A stretch of DNA of 64,000 nt. Origin: VXNE01 sp965116625 (GTDB lineage Bacteria > Pseudomonadota > Gammaproteobacteria > Pseudomonadales > Azotimanducaceae). This document shows, piece by piece, positions 1-7,386 of the stretch. Below the pieces are notes generated by a model that worked only from the letters and a program-made list of their open reading frames with translations, did not search any database and was not told where the DNA came from. Every line of letters starts with the position of its first letter. Position 1 is the first letter of the stretch. The position numbers were made by a program, and so were the translations under genes. The stretch spans positions 2,790,001 to 2,854,000 of the forward strand of contig OZ220717.1 of the NCBI GenBank assembly GCA_965116625.1, written 5' to 3'.

Positions 1-23
1 ATCGACGCGCTGGGCTCTGTGGC

Positions 24-263
24 CTAGCTCTGCTCCTCGCGCGGACGCGGGGGCAGGGCGACGAGTTGTCCGCTGACCGAGATACCTTCGGTGATCTCGA
101 TGTTGAAGCCGCACCCCTTGCGATGGGGGAACGCCGCTCCTACGCGGGTGTAGCTCGTCTTCTCCTCGCCGTCGTTGCCCTGGTAGTTCTCGGTGACGAA
201 AACGCCCAGGTACTTCGGCATGGCCGGAGCCTGATCGGACTTCTGTGTCCCTCGAGCTGCCAT
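24..263 (-). CDS. small conserved-type accessory protein, function unknown
   Basis: A 79-residue protein of unknown function. I chose the ATG at 263 because AAGGAG lies about 6 bases upstream; a longer in-frame extension to 437 has no comparable ribosome-binding site and reads like non-coding DNA. The sequence is soluble, with a central run of aromatic and charged residues (KYLGVFVTENYQ) followed by IEITEGISVSGQLVALPP, consistent with a small all-beta fold. By family knowledge, short proteins of this kind recur among rhizobial and sphingomonad plasmid/ICE backbone genes, which fits the neighbours here. No catalytic motif is visible. The gene is certain enough; the role is not. Confidence 0.65.
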   Translation of the reverse strand: MAARGTQKSDQAPAMPKYLGVFVTENYQGNDGEEKTSYTRVGAAFPHRKGCGFNIEITEGISVSGQLVALPPRPREEQS

Positions 264-351
264 GGTCTTCTCCTTGGTTGGTTGAAGAAAGACCCGTCGT
301 AGCCAACCTCCCCTCGGGGGCGGTTCGCCCCTTCGGGTCGGTTTGACGTGC

Positions 352-771
352 TCACACGCCGCGGTTTCCCGCGGCAACGTCGGCGGAGCCGACAGGTAAG
401 CGGGAGCGATGGAACGCTCTTTGGAAGGGGGCGTCAAGCACTAAGTTCTTACCCCGGCGGTAAGCGCGAAGCATCGCCAGGCGCCGCCGAGCGGCGGCGA
501 GTTTCAGGCGGTCTCGGAACTTTTTTTTGGAGTTGGTGGCGGCCCACCGCGCGGGGCGAGTTCCGCTGCGTGGCAGGGTTGGGTGGCACCAGCAGGCCAG
601 ACCGCGGCCGTCGAGCGCGGCAAGCTTGCCCAGGTCGATCCATTCGGCCCGGCCCCCGGCGTAGTTGGGGATGTCGGGTGAGAGGTGAGGCGCGACGTGG
701 CGGTCGAGGCGATCGACGACGGTGCGGACGGTGTGCGGGTCGATGTGCGGGGCGCGGCGGATGCAGGTCAT
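352..771 (-). CDS. hypothetical protein with CWC motif
   Basis: A 139-residue reading frame from an ATG at 771 (a GTG at 786 is also possible). The middle contains KLAALDGRGLACWCHP, which resembles the Cys-Trp-Cys core of DUF4326-type small proteins. The expected downstream Cys-His part of that motif is missing and the C-terminal half is simply basic. It may therefore be a drifted or truncated relative. There is no strong ribosome-binding site, and the C-terminus is compositionally like the surrounding non-coding DNA. I hold this as a probable but unproven gene. Confidence 0.4.
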   Translation of the reverse strand: MTCIRRAPHIDPHTVRTVVDRLDRHVAPHLSPDIPNYAGGRAEWIDLGKLAALDGRGLACWCHPTLPRSGTRPARWAATNSKKKFRDRLKLAAARRRLAMLRAYRRGKNLVLDAPFQRAFHRSRLPVGSADVAAGNRGV

Positions 772-964
772 GGCGCGTCTCGCCACGAGGATGGCGGTGT
801 TCGCGGCCGGGAGGGACGGCGCGATCCGGAGGGCGCGCGGGGCCGCCGTGTGGAGCCGGCCGCAAGGCCGGTTGGCTTGCGCAACGCTTGGCGGGCCGTC
901 ACGGTGGGGACTCCACCCCGAGCGGCGGATACGGGTCGGTCGCGGCAGGCGGGTGCCGGGATTG

Positions 965-1311
965 TCAGGCGGGTAGCAGGTCGGCGACGGTTACGCCCAG
1001 GGCGTCGGCCAGGGCGCGCAGGGTGCGGACGGAACCGGCGGCGCGGTCGGCCTCGATGTCGGCGATCTGGACACGGTTCACGCGGATGCGCGCGCCAGGG
1101 CCGACTGGAACAGGGCGCGGTGCTCGCGCCAGACCTTCAAAGGGCTCGCGCCCTCGATGAGGCGGTCGGCGACAGCGGCGGGAACCAGCTCTTCGGTGCC
1201 GGCGTCGATGCGCTCGCGCACGGTCAACGCGGCCCGGATGTCGGCCAAGTCCTCCTCGGCGGCGCGCAGACGGTCGTACTCGGCGCGTGAAATGGTGACG
1301 GTTTCGCTCAT
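965..1311 (-). pseudogene. XRE-type antitoxin broken by a 1-base frameshift
   Basis: The first 77 codons (start 1311) encode a RelB-like N-terminus ending VWREHRALFQSALARAS, then hit a TGA at about 1080. Reading on in the -1-shifted frame immediately restores the missing helix-turn-helix half (VNRVQIADIEADRAAGSVRT, then LRALADALGVTVADLLPA) down to a stop at 965. The join ARAS-(G)VNRVQIADIE is exactly what XRE antitoxins of RelE systems show, so one G appears lost from a short G run near 1080. The toxin-like frame at 1316-1513 lies just upstream. The truncated product keeps no DNA-binding domain. A sequencing error would also explain the shift. Confidence 0.75.
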
Positions 1312-1315
1312 GGTT

Positions 1316-1513
1316 TCATTCTCGGTAGGCGTGGCCGCGGGTTGCTATATGCAGGATCTCCAGCGTATCGGCTTCGCGCATGAGGACGCGCCAGTCTCCG
1401 ACGCGCAGGCGGCGGACGTTGCGGGCCTGGGACGCCGGATCGACGGCATAGGCGCGGATCCTTTGGCGGATGCGGTGGGCGAGGTTCCGAGGCATGCGGG
1501 CGAGCGTTCTCAC
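1316..1513 (-). pseudogene. RelE/ParE-type toxin, probably shortened remnant
   Basis: The frame encodes LARMPRNLAHRIRQRIRAYAVD, then PASQARNVRRL-RVGDWRVL, then EILHIATRGHAYRE, the signature of RelE-family mRNA interferases. Two things are wrong. The strand-loop segment usually found between NVRRL and RVGDWR (about 6-8 residues) is absent. The N-terminal strand (HFDREEIAYSRAAV) continues upstream of the only usable GTG at 1513 into an in-frame TGA, so the original start codon seems to be lost. With the frameshifted antitoxin 4 bases downstream, this looks like a decayed relBE-type pair. Residual activity cannot be excluded from sequence. Confidence 0.6.
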
Positions 1514-1573
1514 GGCGGCGCGGCTGTAGGCGATCTCTTCACGGTCGAAGTGAAGTGGTGCGCTACAGTCGCG

Positions 1574-2398
1574 TCAAAGGCGGCGGGATCGGATGGACGC
1601 GGCGAGCACATCGGCCCAGTCCGTGCGGTGCCGCGACGGCAGGTCGATGCGCACTTCGATGCCCATGTCGCGACCGCGGCGCTCGAGCTGCTCGGCGGCC
1701 AGCAGTCCTGGCCCGTCGAAGTCGGCGGCGACGGCGAGCCAACGGAGGCCGTCTGGGAGTTCGAGGTGTTTCATGCCGGAGCTGGAGAGCGCCGCCCAGG
1801 TCGGGGTGCCGGTGAGCGCCGCGTAGGCGAGCGCGGTCTCGATGCCCTCGGCAATGGCGAGGAAGCCGCTGTCGATGGCGGCCAGGCGGACGGCCGCGCC
1901 CCGCACCGGGCCGTAGGTGCGGCGCTCGCGGCCCGGGATGGAGGTGGCGTGCAGGCCGCGCAGGTCGGCGCCGAGGGAGACCCGGGCGAGCATGCGGCGG
2001 CGCCTGCGGTCCCAGCGCAATTGGTCCGGCCACGGGGGGCGCAGGCCGCGGGAGCGCAGGTAGCGATTGGCCGGGGTCCGTCGGAGGGGCGAGGCGGAAG
2101 TCCAGGCGCCGGCGATCCATGGCGGCGGCGAACGTTGGTCGCGCGGAACCGGCTCGATCCGGGGGTGCCGCCCATGTCGCCGCACCAGGATCCCGGCGGC
2201 GAGCAGGCCGTCGCGCACGGCGACGGGATCGCAGCCGGCATGGCAGTGCCACAGCGGCGCCCGGTCGCCCCGGCGGATCGCCAGGGTTTCCGGCGAGCTG
2301 TCGTGGACCGGGCACGGCAGGCGGAGTTCGTTGCCGCGGCTGACGGCGCCCGCAGCGCGGGCGGCGCGCTCGTCGATCTCGTAGGGGGAGTTGCGCAC
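1574..2398 (-). CDS. zinc-finger/Toprim primase-like protein
   Basis: A 274-residue protein starting at a GTG at 2398, a few bases after the stop of the upstream SLOG-like gene (2404), so the two are probably co-translated. The N-terminal third has a zinc site: CPVH near residue 33 followed by WHCHAGCD, as in P4- and DnaG-type primases. The C-terminal half is a Toprim domain: FLAIAEGIETALAYA carries the catalytic Glu, and VAADFDGPG is the DxD metal site. By family knowledge such proteins synthesise primers or act as plasmid/ICE replication accessories. The longer reading frame extending upstream to 3289 is only the shadow of the neighbouring gene. Confidence 0.85.
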   Translation of the reverse strand: MRNSPYEIDERAARAAGAVSRGNELRLPCPVHDSSPETLAIRRGDRAPLWHCHAGCDPVAVRDGLLAAGILVRRHGRHPRIEPVPRDQRSPPPWIAGAWTSASPLRRTPANRYLRSRGLRPPWPDQLRWDRRRRRMLARVSLGADLRGLHATSIPGRERRTYGPVRGAAVRLAAIDSGFLAIAEGIETALAYAALTGTPTWAALSSSGMKHLELPDGLRWLAVAADFDGPGLLAAEQLERRGRDMGIEVRIDLPSRHRTDWADVLAASIRSRRL

Positions 2399-2403
2399 GA
2401 CGG

Positions 2404-3207
2404 CTACCTCGGCAGATCCGCGAACCGGTCGAGGATCGCGCGGCGGATGGCGGTCGGCACCGCGGCCAGCGCGTCGGCGTTGCGTGGCGGCGGCGTGCGC
2501 TCCGAGAGGTTCACGACGGGAATGCCGAGTTCGGCGGCGACGCGCAAGGTGTGTCCGGTGCCCCCTGCTTCGCGTCCGAGCGCGCTGCCGTTCGGGGTCC
2601 AGGCGATCGCCGCGCGCACGGGCAGCACGGCGCCGTCGTTGTCGAGCGCGCCGGCGAGGATGGAGACGTTGCGGACGAACAGCGCGCGCGCTCCCCGGCG
2701 GCAGCGGTGCCAGGCAGGGTGGTGGCTGCGGGCGAGGTGGAGGAAGGACATGCCGCCCACGGTGTCGCTTGGCTCGGGGTGGATCACGTCGATGCCGGAC
2801 TCGGGATCGCGCCCGGGGCGGTAGCCGTTGTAGCCGGGCCAGGGCGTGTGCACGGTCACGGGGGCGTCGGTGCGCAGGGCGCCGGTCTCGAACGCCAGGT
2901 CCGCGCCGTCCGCGCCGCCGGTGGACAGGGCGAAGCCGGCGTCGCCGAGCGCTCGTGCCACGTCGGACATGCCGGCCAGCACCTCGGCGGGGGTGGCGCG
3001 CGCTCCGACGCCGGCGTAGGCGACGGGACGCGGGCGGGATTGCGGTTCGGCGAGCGCGGCGCGCAGACGGTCGACCAGTGCGGGATCGAGATCGGCCGGT
3101 TGCAGCTGCCCGGAGGTCAAGCAGCGACACATGCTGGCGAGGGTCTCGTTCGCGGCGGCGACGCAACGGCCGCGGTCCGGGGACGCTGTGGACGGGTTTT
3201 GGATCAT
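2404..3207 (-). CDS. SLOG/DUF2493-like nucleotide-binding protein
   Basis: A 267-residue protein starting at ATG 3207 behind a GAGGAG site. After a 60-residue leader comes a Rossmann-like core: YAGVGARATPAEVLAGM, ALGDAGFALSTGGADGADLAFE, then RALFVRNVSILAG and TGHTLRVAAELGIPVVNL near the C-terminus. The GGADGAD loop and GxGARxTP start are typical of the SLOG superfamily (DprA-, LOG- and DUF2493-related), which binds nucleotide-derived ligands. In mobile elements such genes are common next to Toprim and ParB-like genes, as here. Its precise ligand and job are unknown. The promoter-like module at 3269 lies about 65 bases upstream of the start. Confidence 0.75.
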   Translation of the reverse strand: MIQNPSTASPDRGRCVAAANETLASMCRCLTSGQLQPADLDPALVDRLRAALAEPQSRPRPVAYAGVGARATPAEVLAGMSDVARALGDAGFALSTGGADGADLAFETGALRTDAPVTVHTPWPGYNGYRPGRDPESGIDVIHPEPSDTVGGMSFLHLARSHHPAWHRCRRGARALFVRNVSILAGALDNDGAVLPVRAAIAWTPNGSALGREAGGTGHTLRVAAELGIPVVNLSERTPPPRNADALAAVPTAIRRAILDRFADLPR

Positions 3208-3268
3208 TTCGCTCTTCTCCTCGAAGGCTGGCGGTTTCCGTCCTGTTGGGTTCGCGCCGCAAGCCGAC

Positions 3269-3353
3269 GGTCAAGGCTGCCGTCGACATCGCGGCCGGGG
3301 AGTTCGGGAAGCGGTACTGCGGGTCGGCGGCACGGTAGGCTCGCCTTGACGGG
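3269..3353. promoter_or_regulatory. inverted promoter-like module, copy A
   Basis: GGTCAAGG at 3269 and CCTTGACG ending near 3351 face each other, so a TTGAC -35-like hexamer points outward on each strand. The leftward one is about 65 bases before the SLOG-like gene start; the rightward one is followed after 16 bases by CAGGCT. Three further copies lie before the genes starting at 8078, 15690 and 17746. Confidence 0.5.
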
Positions 3354-3403
3354 CGGCTGGCGCGGACCAGGCTCGGCGGAAGGCGCCCGCCGCTGGCCTT
3401 GCG

Positions 3404-3703
3404 TCAGGAATCGCCGTCGGGACGGCAGGCGATGGTCTGGCGCACCCGCACGCGGCGGTGAGCGGCGGTCGCGACAGGCTGCGGACAGCGGTCGTACATC
3501 CACCCGCTGTCCGCGATCTCCCCGCTCCCGACGGCGACGAAGTGGTGGCGCACGACCAGCACGAAAGAGTCCGCGAAGGTGTCGTGCGCGCGCAGCCAGG
3601 CGGCGAGGGTCGGACACGCGGCGCGGGGATGGACGGTGCGATCGCAGCGCCATCCGGCGAGCGTCATGGCCGCCATCAGCTCGTAGGCGTGCACGCCGTG
3701 GAT
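3404..3703 (-). pseudogene. 3' half of cysteine-protease-like gene cut by the RIT element
   Basis: This strand reads IHGVHAYELMAAMTLAGWR, then later SFVLVVRHHFVAVGSGEIAD and a stop at 3404. The HHFVAV strand looks like the catalytic-His strand of papain-fold enzymes. Its N-terminal half, with the Cys motif GMCGPSAMAAVTG, is at 7257-7386. The two pieces fit as ...TGRPQIH/GVHAYEL... once the recombinase element is removed and one copy of the 7-base CGTGGAT (3697-3703 and 7257-7263) is kept. The fragment itself has no good start after the break (an ORF from a GTG at 3694 remains open). Confidence 0.75.
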
Positions 3704-3783
3704 TGTGGGGAGCGTAGTCTTATGTGGAGATCTTGGATAAAAGCTGTCTAGACCAACAGGTTGATCTCCGTTTGCTACACATA
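3702..3783 (+). repeat. RIT left terminal region
   Basis: ATTGTGGGGAG at the outer edge, TATGTGGAG at 3721-3729 and the inverted arm CTACACATA at 3775-3783. The two arms lie 63 bases apart end to end, matching the right end almost exactly (64 bases), and look like paired recombinase-binding arms. Confidence 0.75.
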
Positions 3784-3842
3784 AAAGTCGATGATCGGTC
3801 TCCCGGCGGCCACCCCGGCCGCCTTTCGACAGGAGAACGATC

Positions 3843-5099
3843 TTGGGCTCACACCAAAAGGCAACACTGGACTACCTGCCGTTGGAGCGTCTCGTTGAGC
3901 GCGCGCTGCGGCATCTGGAACACATCGGATACAAAGAGCGATCGCTATCGCGGTACAAGGCGATCTGGGGCCGTCTCGTCAGCTTCGCCGAGGAATGCGG
4001 TTTCGGGGACGAGTTTTCGGAGGATCTTGCAGCGAGCTTCGTGGAGGCCTGCCGCTCCGACGACCGCGGGTGGCCCAGTTGGCAACGCCACGCCGCTTTC
4101 GCCGTCAAGGTCCTCGGCGATTTTCGCCGCGACGGGCGCATCGAACGGTCGATAACCGACAGGAGCACGCTCAGCATCCCGCCGGCGATGAAGAAGCCGC
4201 TGCGGGACTACGAACGCTACGGCATCGAGCGCCGCCACTTGCGGGCGTCGACCATGGACGAGCGGACCAGGGAGATCGCCAAGTTCCTGGACTTCCTAGG
4301 CTCCAGGAGCGTGCAGAAGCTGCGTGAGGTCCGGTCCGATGATCTGGCCGCTTACGTGATCCGTCTTGAGCGCTATAGCCCCAAGACCGTCGTGCGCATC
4401 CTGTCCGGCTTGCGGCAGTTCTTTAAGTTCCTGGCCATGCGCGGCACTGTGCGGCAGGACCTCGCCGAGGCGCTGCCGAAGGTTCGCGTCCCGCGTGACA
4501 GCGCCATTCCGTCTGTTTGGGACTCAGAACTCGTCGTCAAGTTGCTCGAGGCCGTCGATCGCAGTTCGCCGGTGGGCAAACGCGACTACGCGATACTGTT
4601 GCTGGCCTCGCGGCTGGGCCTGCGATCGGGCGACATCCGGGCGTTGAGACTCGACGATCTCGATTGGGGAACGTCGACCATCACGGTCACACAATCGAAG
4701 ACGGGGGCGGCGCTGAGTCTTCCGATCTCGGAAGAGGTCGGCGAGGCGCTGATTGACTACCTACGTTTTGGCCGCCCGGAGACGGAGCATCATCGGGAAG
4801 TGTTCCTGAGGCTCAAGCGACCGCTCGAGCCATTCTCGGAGGACGGCCAGCTGTATCACGTCGTCAACCGGTGGCGGACGCTGGCGGGCATCCAGTTCCA
4901 CAGCCGACAGCGCGGCGGGCTCCAGTCGCTGCGCCACACCCTGGCAACGCAGCTCCTGCGCGAGCAGACGCCGATTCACGTCATCTCCGGGATCCTCGGA
5001 CATGCGGACAAGGAGTCGACCCTGATCTACGCCAAGCCCGACACCGAGATGCTGCGAACCGCGGCGCTGGATACCGAGGAGGTGCCCGATGTCGAGTAA
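3843..5099 (+). CDS. RIT tyrosine recombinase A
   Basis: A 418-residue tyrosine recombinase starting at TTG 3843, with AGGAG about 8 bases upstream and no better ATG. Residues 1-230 hold two SAM-like core-binding segments (FAEECGFGDEF and AKFLDFLGSRS regions). The catalytic domain follows, with ASRLGLRSGDIRAL (Arg I), QSLRHTLATQLL (His-x-x-Arg region), SGILGH and the nucleophile-containing STLIYAKPDTEML. All expected residues are present. It overlaps the second recombinase by 11 bases, indicating coupled translation. By family knowledge, three different recombinases cooperate in RIT transposition; the division of labour is not established. Confidence 0.92.
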   Translation: MGSHQKATLDYLPLERLVERALRHLEHIGYKERSLSRYKAIWGRLVSFAEECGFGDEFSEDLAASFVEACRSDDRGWPSWQRHAAFAVKVLGDFRRDGRIERSITDRSTLSIPPAMKKPLRDYERYGIERRHLRASTMDERTREIAKFLDFLGSRSVQKLREVRSDDLAAYVIRLERYSPKTVVRILSGLRQFFKFLAMRGTVRQDLAEALPKVRVPRDSAIPSVWDSELVVKLLEAVDRSSPVGKRDYAILLLASRLGLRSGDIRALRLDDLDWGTSTITVTQSKTGAALSLPISEEVGEALIDYLRFGRPETEHHREVFLRLKRPLEPFSEDGQLYHVVNRWRTLAGIQFHSRQRGGLQSLRHTLATQLLREQTPIHVISGILGHADKESTLIYAKPDTEMLRTAALDTEEVPDVE

Positions 5100-6081
5100 C
5101 AAGCCCAAGGCCACCTTCAAGAGTTCGTTGGCACCGCTCATGGAGCGGTTTGTGCAGGAGAAGCGCGCTGTCGGGTACCGGTACAAGATCGGCGCTGGCG
5201 ACCTGATGCGCTTCGATCGGTTCCTGGCCCAGCATCCAACGGACGGTGCGGGGCTGACCCGTTCCGCCGTCGTCGAGTGGCTTGCCAAGCGGCCGATCGA
5301 GACGCCGTCCACGCAAAGGCATCGGTTCGCCGTGGTCCGCGATTTCGCCGAGTTCATGTGCCGTATGGGGCATCCGGCCTTCGTGCCGGGCAGATCCCTT
5401 ACGGCCAACGGCCCCTCCAGTTTCGCCCCGCGCATCTTCACGCACCACGAAGTCCGGGGCCTGTTGCAGGAGGTTGATGGGTTGACGCCGGCGGCGAACT
5501 CCCCACTCAGGCATCTGATCATGCCAGAGATCTTCCGCCTGCTTTGCGGTTGCGGGTTCAGGGTCGGCGAAGTGCTGAAGCTGCGGAACGACGACGTGGA
5601 TCTGAACAGCGGCGTTATCACCGTCCGCGAGGGCAAGTTCGGCAAGGACCGCCTAGTGCCTCCCGCGCTGCCGCTCGTCGAGCGTCTACGTTCGTACGAC
5701 GCGGCCGCCACTGCGGTAGTTGGCGGAAGACATGGCGGTGCGGTCTTCTTCCCATCCGAAGCAGGGGGTCGATACCACAGCAACTCGGTCTATGAGGTGT
5801 TTCGACAACTGCTGGCGCGCTGCGGGATCCCCCACGGGGGAAGGGGCAAAGGCCCACGCGTCCACGACCTTCGGCACACGTTCGCCGTGCACACCATGCT
5901 GCGCTGGTACCGCGAGGGCGCGGACTTCGAGGCCAAGCTGCCCGTGCTGGCAACTTACATGGGCCATCAGTCGATTCGGGGCACCGCGCGCTACCTGCAT
6001 CTCACGGCGGAACTGTTCCCCGAAGTCGCCGCGCGCGTCAACGCCGCCTTCGGCGACGTCATTCCACGGAGCGTGCCGTGA
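5089..6081 (+). CDS. RIT tyrosine recombinase B
   Basis: A 330-residue tyrosine recombinase beginning at ATG 5089 inside the end of recombinase A. The N-terminal arm-binding region (MERFVQEKRAVGYRYK) is typical of the Tn554 TnpA-like branch. The catalytic set is complete: LLCGCGFRVGEVLKL (Arg I), REGKFGKDRLVP (Lys strand), VHDLRHTFAVHTML, YMGHQSIRGTARYLHLT (His and Tyr). Its stop codon shares bases with the start of recombinase C (TGATG at 6079-6083), so A, B and C form one translationally coupled unit. Confidence 0.92.
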   Translation: MSSNKPKATFKSSLAPLMERFVQEKRAVGYRYKIGAGDLMRFDRFLAQHPTDGAGLTRSAVVEWLAKRPIETPSTQRHRFAVVRDFAEFMCRMGHPAFVPGRSLTANGPSSFAPRIFTHHEVRGLLQEVDGLTPAANSPLRHLIMPEIFRLLCGCGFRVGEVLKLRNDDVDLNSGVITVREGKFGKDRLVPPALPLVERLRSYDAAATAVVGGRHGGAVFFPSEAGGRYHSNSVYEVFRQLLARCGIPHGGRGKGPRVHDLRHTFAVHTMLRWYREGADFEAKLPVLATYMGHQSIRGTARYLHLTAELFPEVAARVNAAFGDVIPRSVP

Positions 6082-7091
6082 TGAAGCCGACCGATCTCTC
6101 CGTGCATTTGACAGCCTTCCTCTCTCACCACCTCGCCGCGCAGCGCAACCTGAGTCCGAACACGATCCGAGCCTATCGCGACACGTTCACGCTACTGCTC
6201 CGGTACTGCCGCGACGAGCGAGGCATGCGCCTGGAGCGCCTGCGCCTCAGCCAGATCGATGTCCCGCTGGTCGAAGCGTTCCTCGATCACCTGGAGCGGG
6301 ACAGGCAATGCTCGATCCGTACGCGCAACTACCGGCTTGCAGCGCTGCACGCGTTCTTCCGGTACGTGCAGTCGGAGGTGCCGGACCACCTGCTGCAGTG
6401 TCAGCGCATCCTGGCGGTGCCGCGGCGCCGTCATCCGCATGCGAACGTGGGCTACCTCGCGAAGGAAGACCTCGCCAGGATCCTCGCGCAGCCCGATGTG
6501 CGCACACGCGCCGGTCGCAGGGACGCCGTTCTGCTCAGCACGCTCTACGACACCGGTGCGCGGGTACAGGAGTTGATCGACACGAGCGTCGGAGACGTTC
6601 GGTTGGAGTCGCCCGCCCAGGTCCGGCTGTTCGGCAAGGGCCGGAAGATGCGCGCTGTGCCGCTGATGGACGCGACGGCGGCGTTGCTACGCGACCATCT
6701 GCACGAACATGGTCTGGACCGGCCCGAGTGTTTCGAGCAGCCGCTGTTTCATAACCGGCAAGGCGCGCGGCTGTCCCGCTGGGGCGTCCGGTACATCTTG
6801 GACAAGCACGTGCAGGCAGTGCGCAAGGCTGATCCGGCCTTCACCCAGCCGGTCACTCCGCACACGCTGCGCCATACGAAGGGGATGCACCTCCTGCAGA
6901 GCGGCGTCTCGCTCGAGATCATCAGGGACTTCCTCGGGCACGCGCAGGTCGTGACCACGCAGATATATGCGCGGGCGAACCTCGAGATGAAGCGCGAGGC
7001 GTTGGCGGCCGTGACGGAGGACTCTAACTTTCCGGACATCCCGTCCTGGCAGAAGAACGCCACGCTGCTGGAGTGGCTTCGCAACCTGTGA
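6081..7091 (+). CDS. RIT tyrosine recombinase C
   Basis: A 336-residue tyrosine recombinase; I take ATG 6081 (TGATG overlap with recombinase B), although GTG 6078 would add one residue. The N-terminus LTAFLSHHLAAQRNLSPNTI is a standard core-binding helix. Catalytic motifs: STLYDTGARVQELIDT (Arg I), LFGKGRKMRAVPL (Lys), HTLRHTKGMHLLQSG, RDFLGHAQVVTTQIYARANLEM (His, Tyr). After its stop there are only about 60 bases to the right terminal arm. It is intact and shows no sign of decay. Confidence 0.92.
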   Translation: MKPTDLSVHLTAFLSHHLAAQRNLSPNTIRAYRDTFTLLLRYCRDERGMRLERLRLSQIDVPLVEAFLDHLERDRQCSIRTRNYRLAALHAFFRYVQSEVPDHLLQCQRILAVPRRRHPHANVGYLAKEDLARILAQPDVRTRAGRRDAVLLSTLYDTGARVQELIDTSVGDVRLESPAQVRLFGKGRKMRAVPLMDATAALLRDHLHEHGLDRPECFEQPLFHNRQGARLSRWGVRYILDKHVQAVRKADPAFTQPVTPHTLRHTKGMHLLQSGVSLEIIRDFLGHAQVVTTQIYARANLEMKREALAAVTEDSNFPDIPSWQKNATLLEWLRNL

Positions 7092-7148
7092 CACTTCTCG
7101 AACCTCAGGTTGCCCCGAACAGTCGGGATCCCCCAACCACCCAGATGT

Positions 7149-7231
7149 TATGTGTAGCTCTGCAACGCCACGCCCTTTGCTGTCGGCCAGTTGAGAGGGC
7201 CTACTCCACATAACCACTGACTCCCCACAAT
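7149..7231 (-). repeat. RIT right terminal region
   Basis: Mirror of the left end: read on the minus strand it begins ATTGTGGGGAG, then TTATGTGGAG, then, about 46 bases further in, CTACACATA. Arms are TATGTGTAG (7149-7157) and CTCCACATA (7204-7212). The interior between the arms does not match the left end, so only the binding arms and the outer tip are conserved. Confidence 0.75.
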
Positions 7232-7232
7232 A

Positions 7233-7260
7233 CACGATATGTGTAGCTCCACATATCGTG
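7233..7260. repeat. palindrome made of the two RIT arms without the spacer
   Basis: CACGATATGTG / TAGCTC / CACATATCGTG is a perfect 11-base inverted repeat. Its core, TATGTGTAGCTCCACATA (7238-7255), is exactly the two right-end arms joined with no spacer. It lies just outside the right tip and overlaps the CGTGGAT copy, so it may be part of the element, the recombination site or a leftover of an earlier insertion. Confidence 0.7.
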
Positions 7261-7386
7261 GATCTGCGGGCGTCCCGTTACCTCGCGCAGGAGCGCGGCG
7301 CAGTCATGGGTCGGGATGCCCGTGACGGCGGCCATGGCCGACGGCCCGCACATGCCAGCGCGGCCGACGATGCGGTGCAGCTTCAC
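7257..7386 (-). pseudogene. 5' half of cysteine-protease-like gene cut by the RIT element
   Basis: The gene starts at GTG 7386, overlapping the stop of the upstream gene (GTGA). It reads MKLHRIVGRAG, then MCGPSAMAAVTGIPTHDCAA, then LLREVTGRPQIH before entering the element; the fused frame runs into junk and stops at 7201 (61 aa in total). GMCGPSAMA resembles the nucleophile Cys motif of papain/C39-type folds. The remainder of the domain is at 3404-3703. Before interruption the protein would have been about 140 residues. Nothing shows whether it was a protease, a transglutaminase-like enzyme or an inactive relative. Confidence 0.75.

Larger units (their letters stand above)
3702..7231 (+). mobile_element. 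RIT (recombinase-in-trio) element
   Basis: About 3.53 kb bounded by imperfect inverted ends that both begin ATTGTGGGGAG and carry TTATGTGGAG 18 bases in. It holds three overlapping tyrosine recombinase genes, all plus strand, and nothing else. This is the defining layout of RIT elements. It lies inside a minus-strand cysteine-protease-like gene, and the 7-base CGTGGAT occurs once at each outer side. On the right, 25 extra bases with a palindrome sit between the end and the CGTGGAT copy, so the exact right boundary is either 7231 or 7256. All three recombinases are intact, so the element may still be mobile. Confidence 0.85.
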
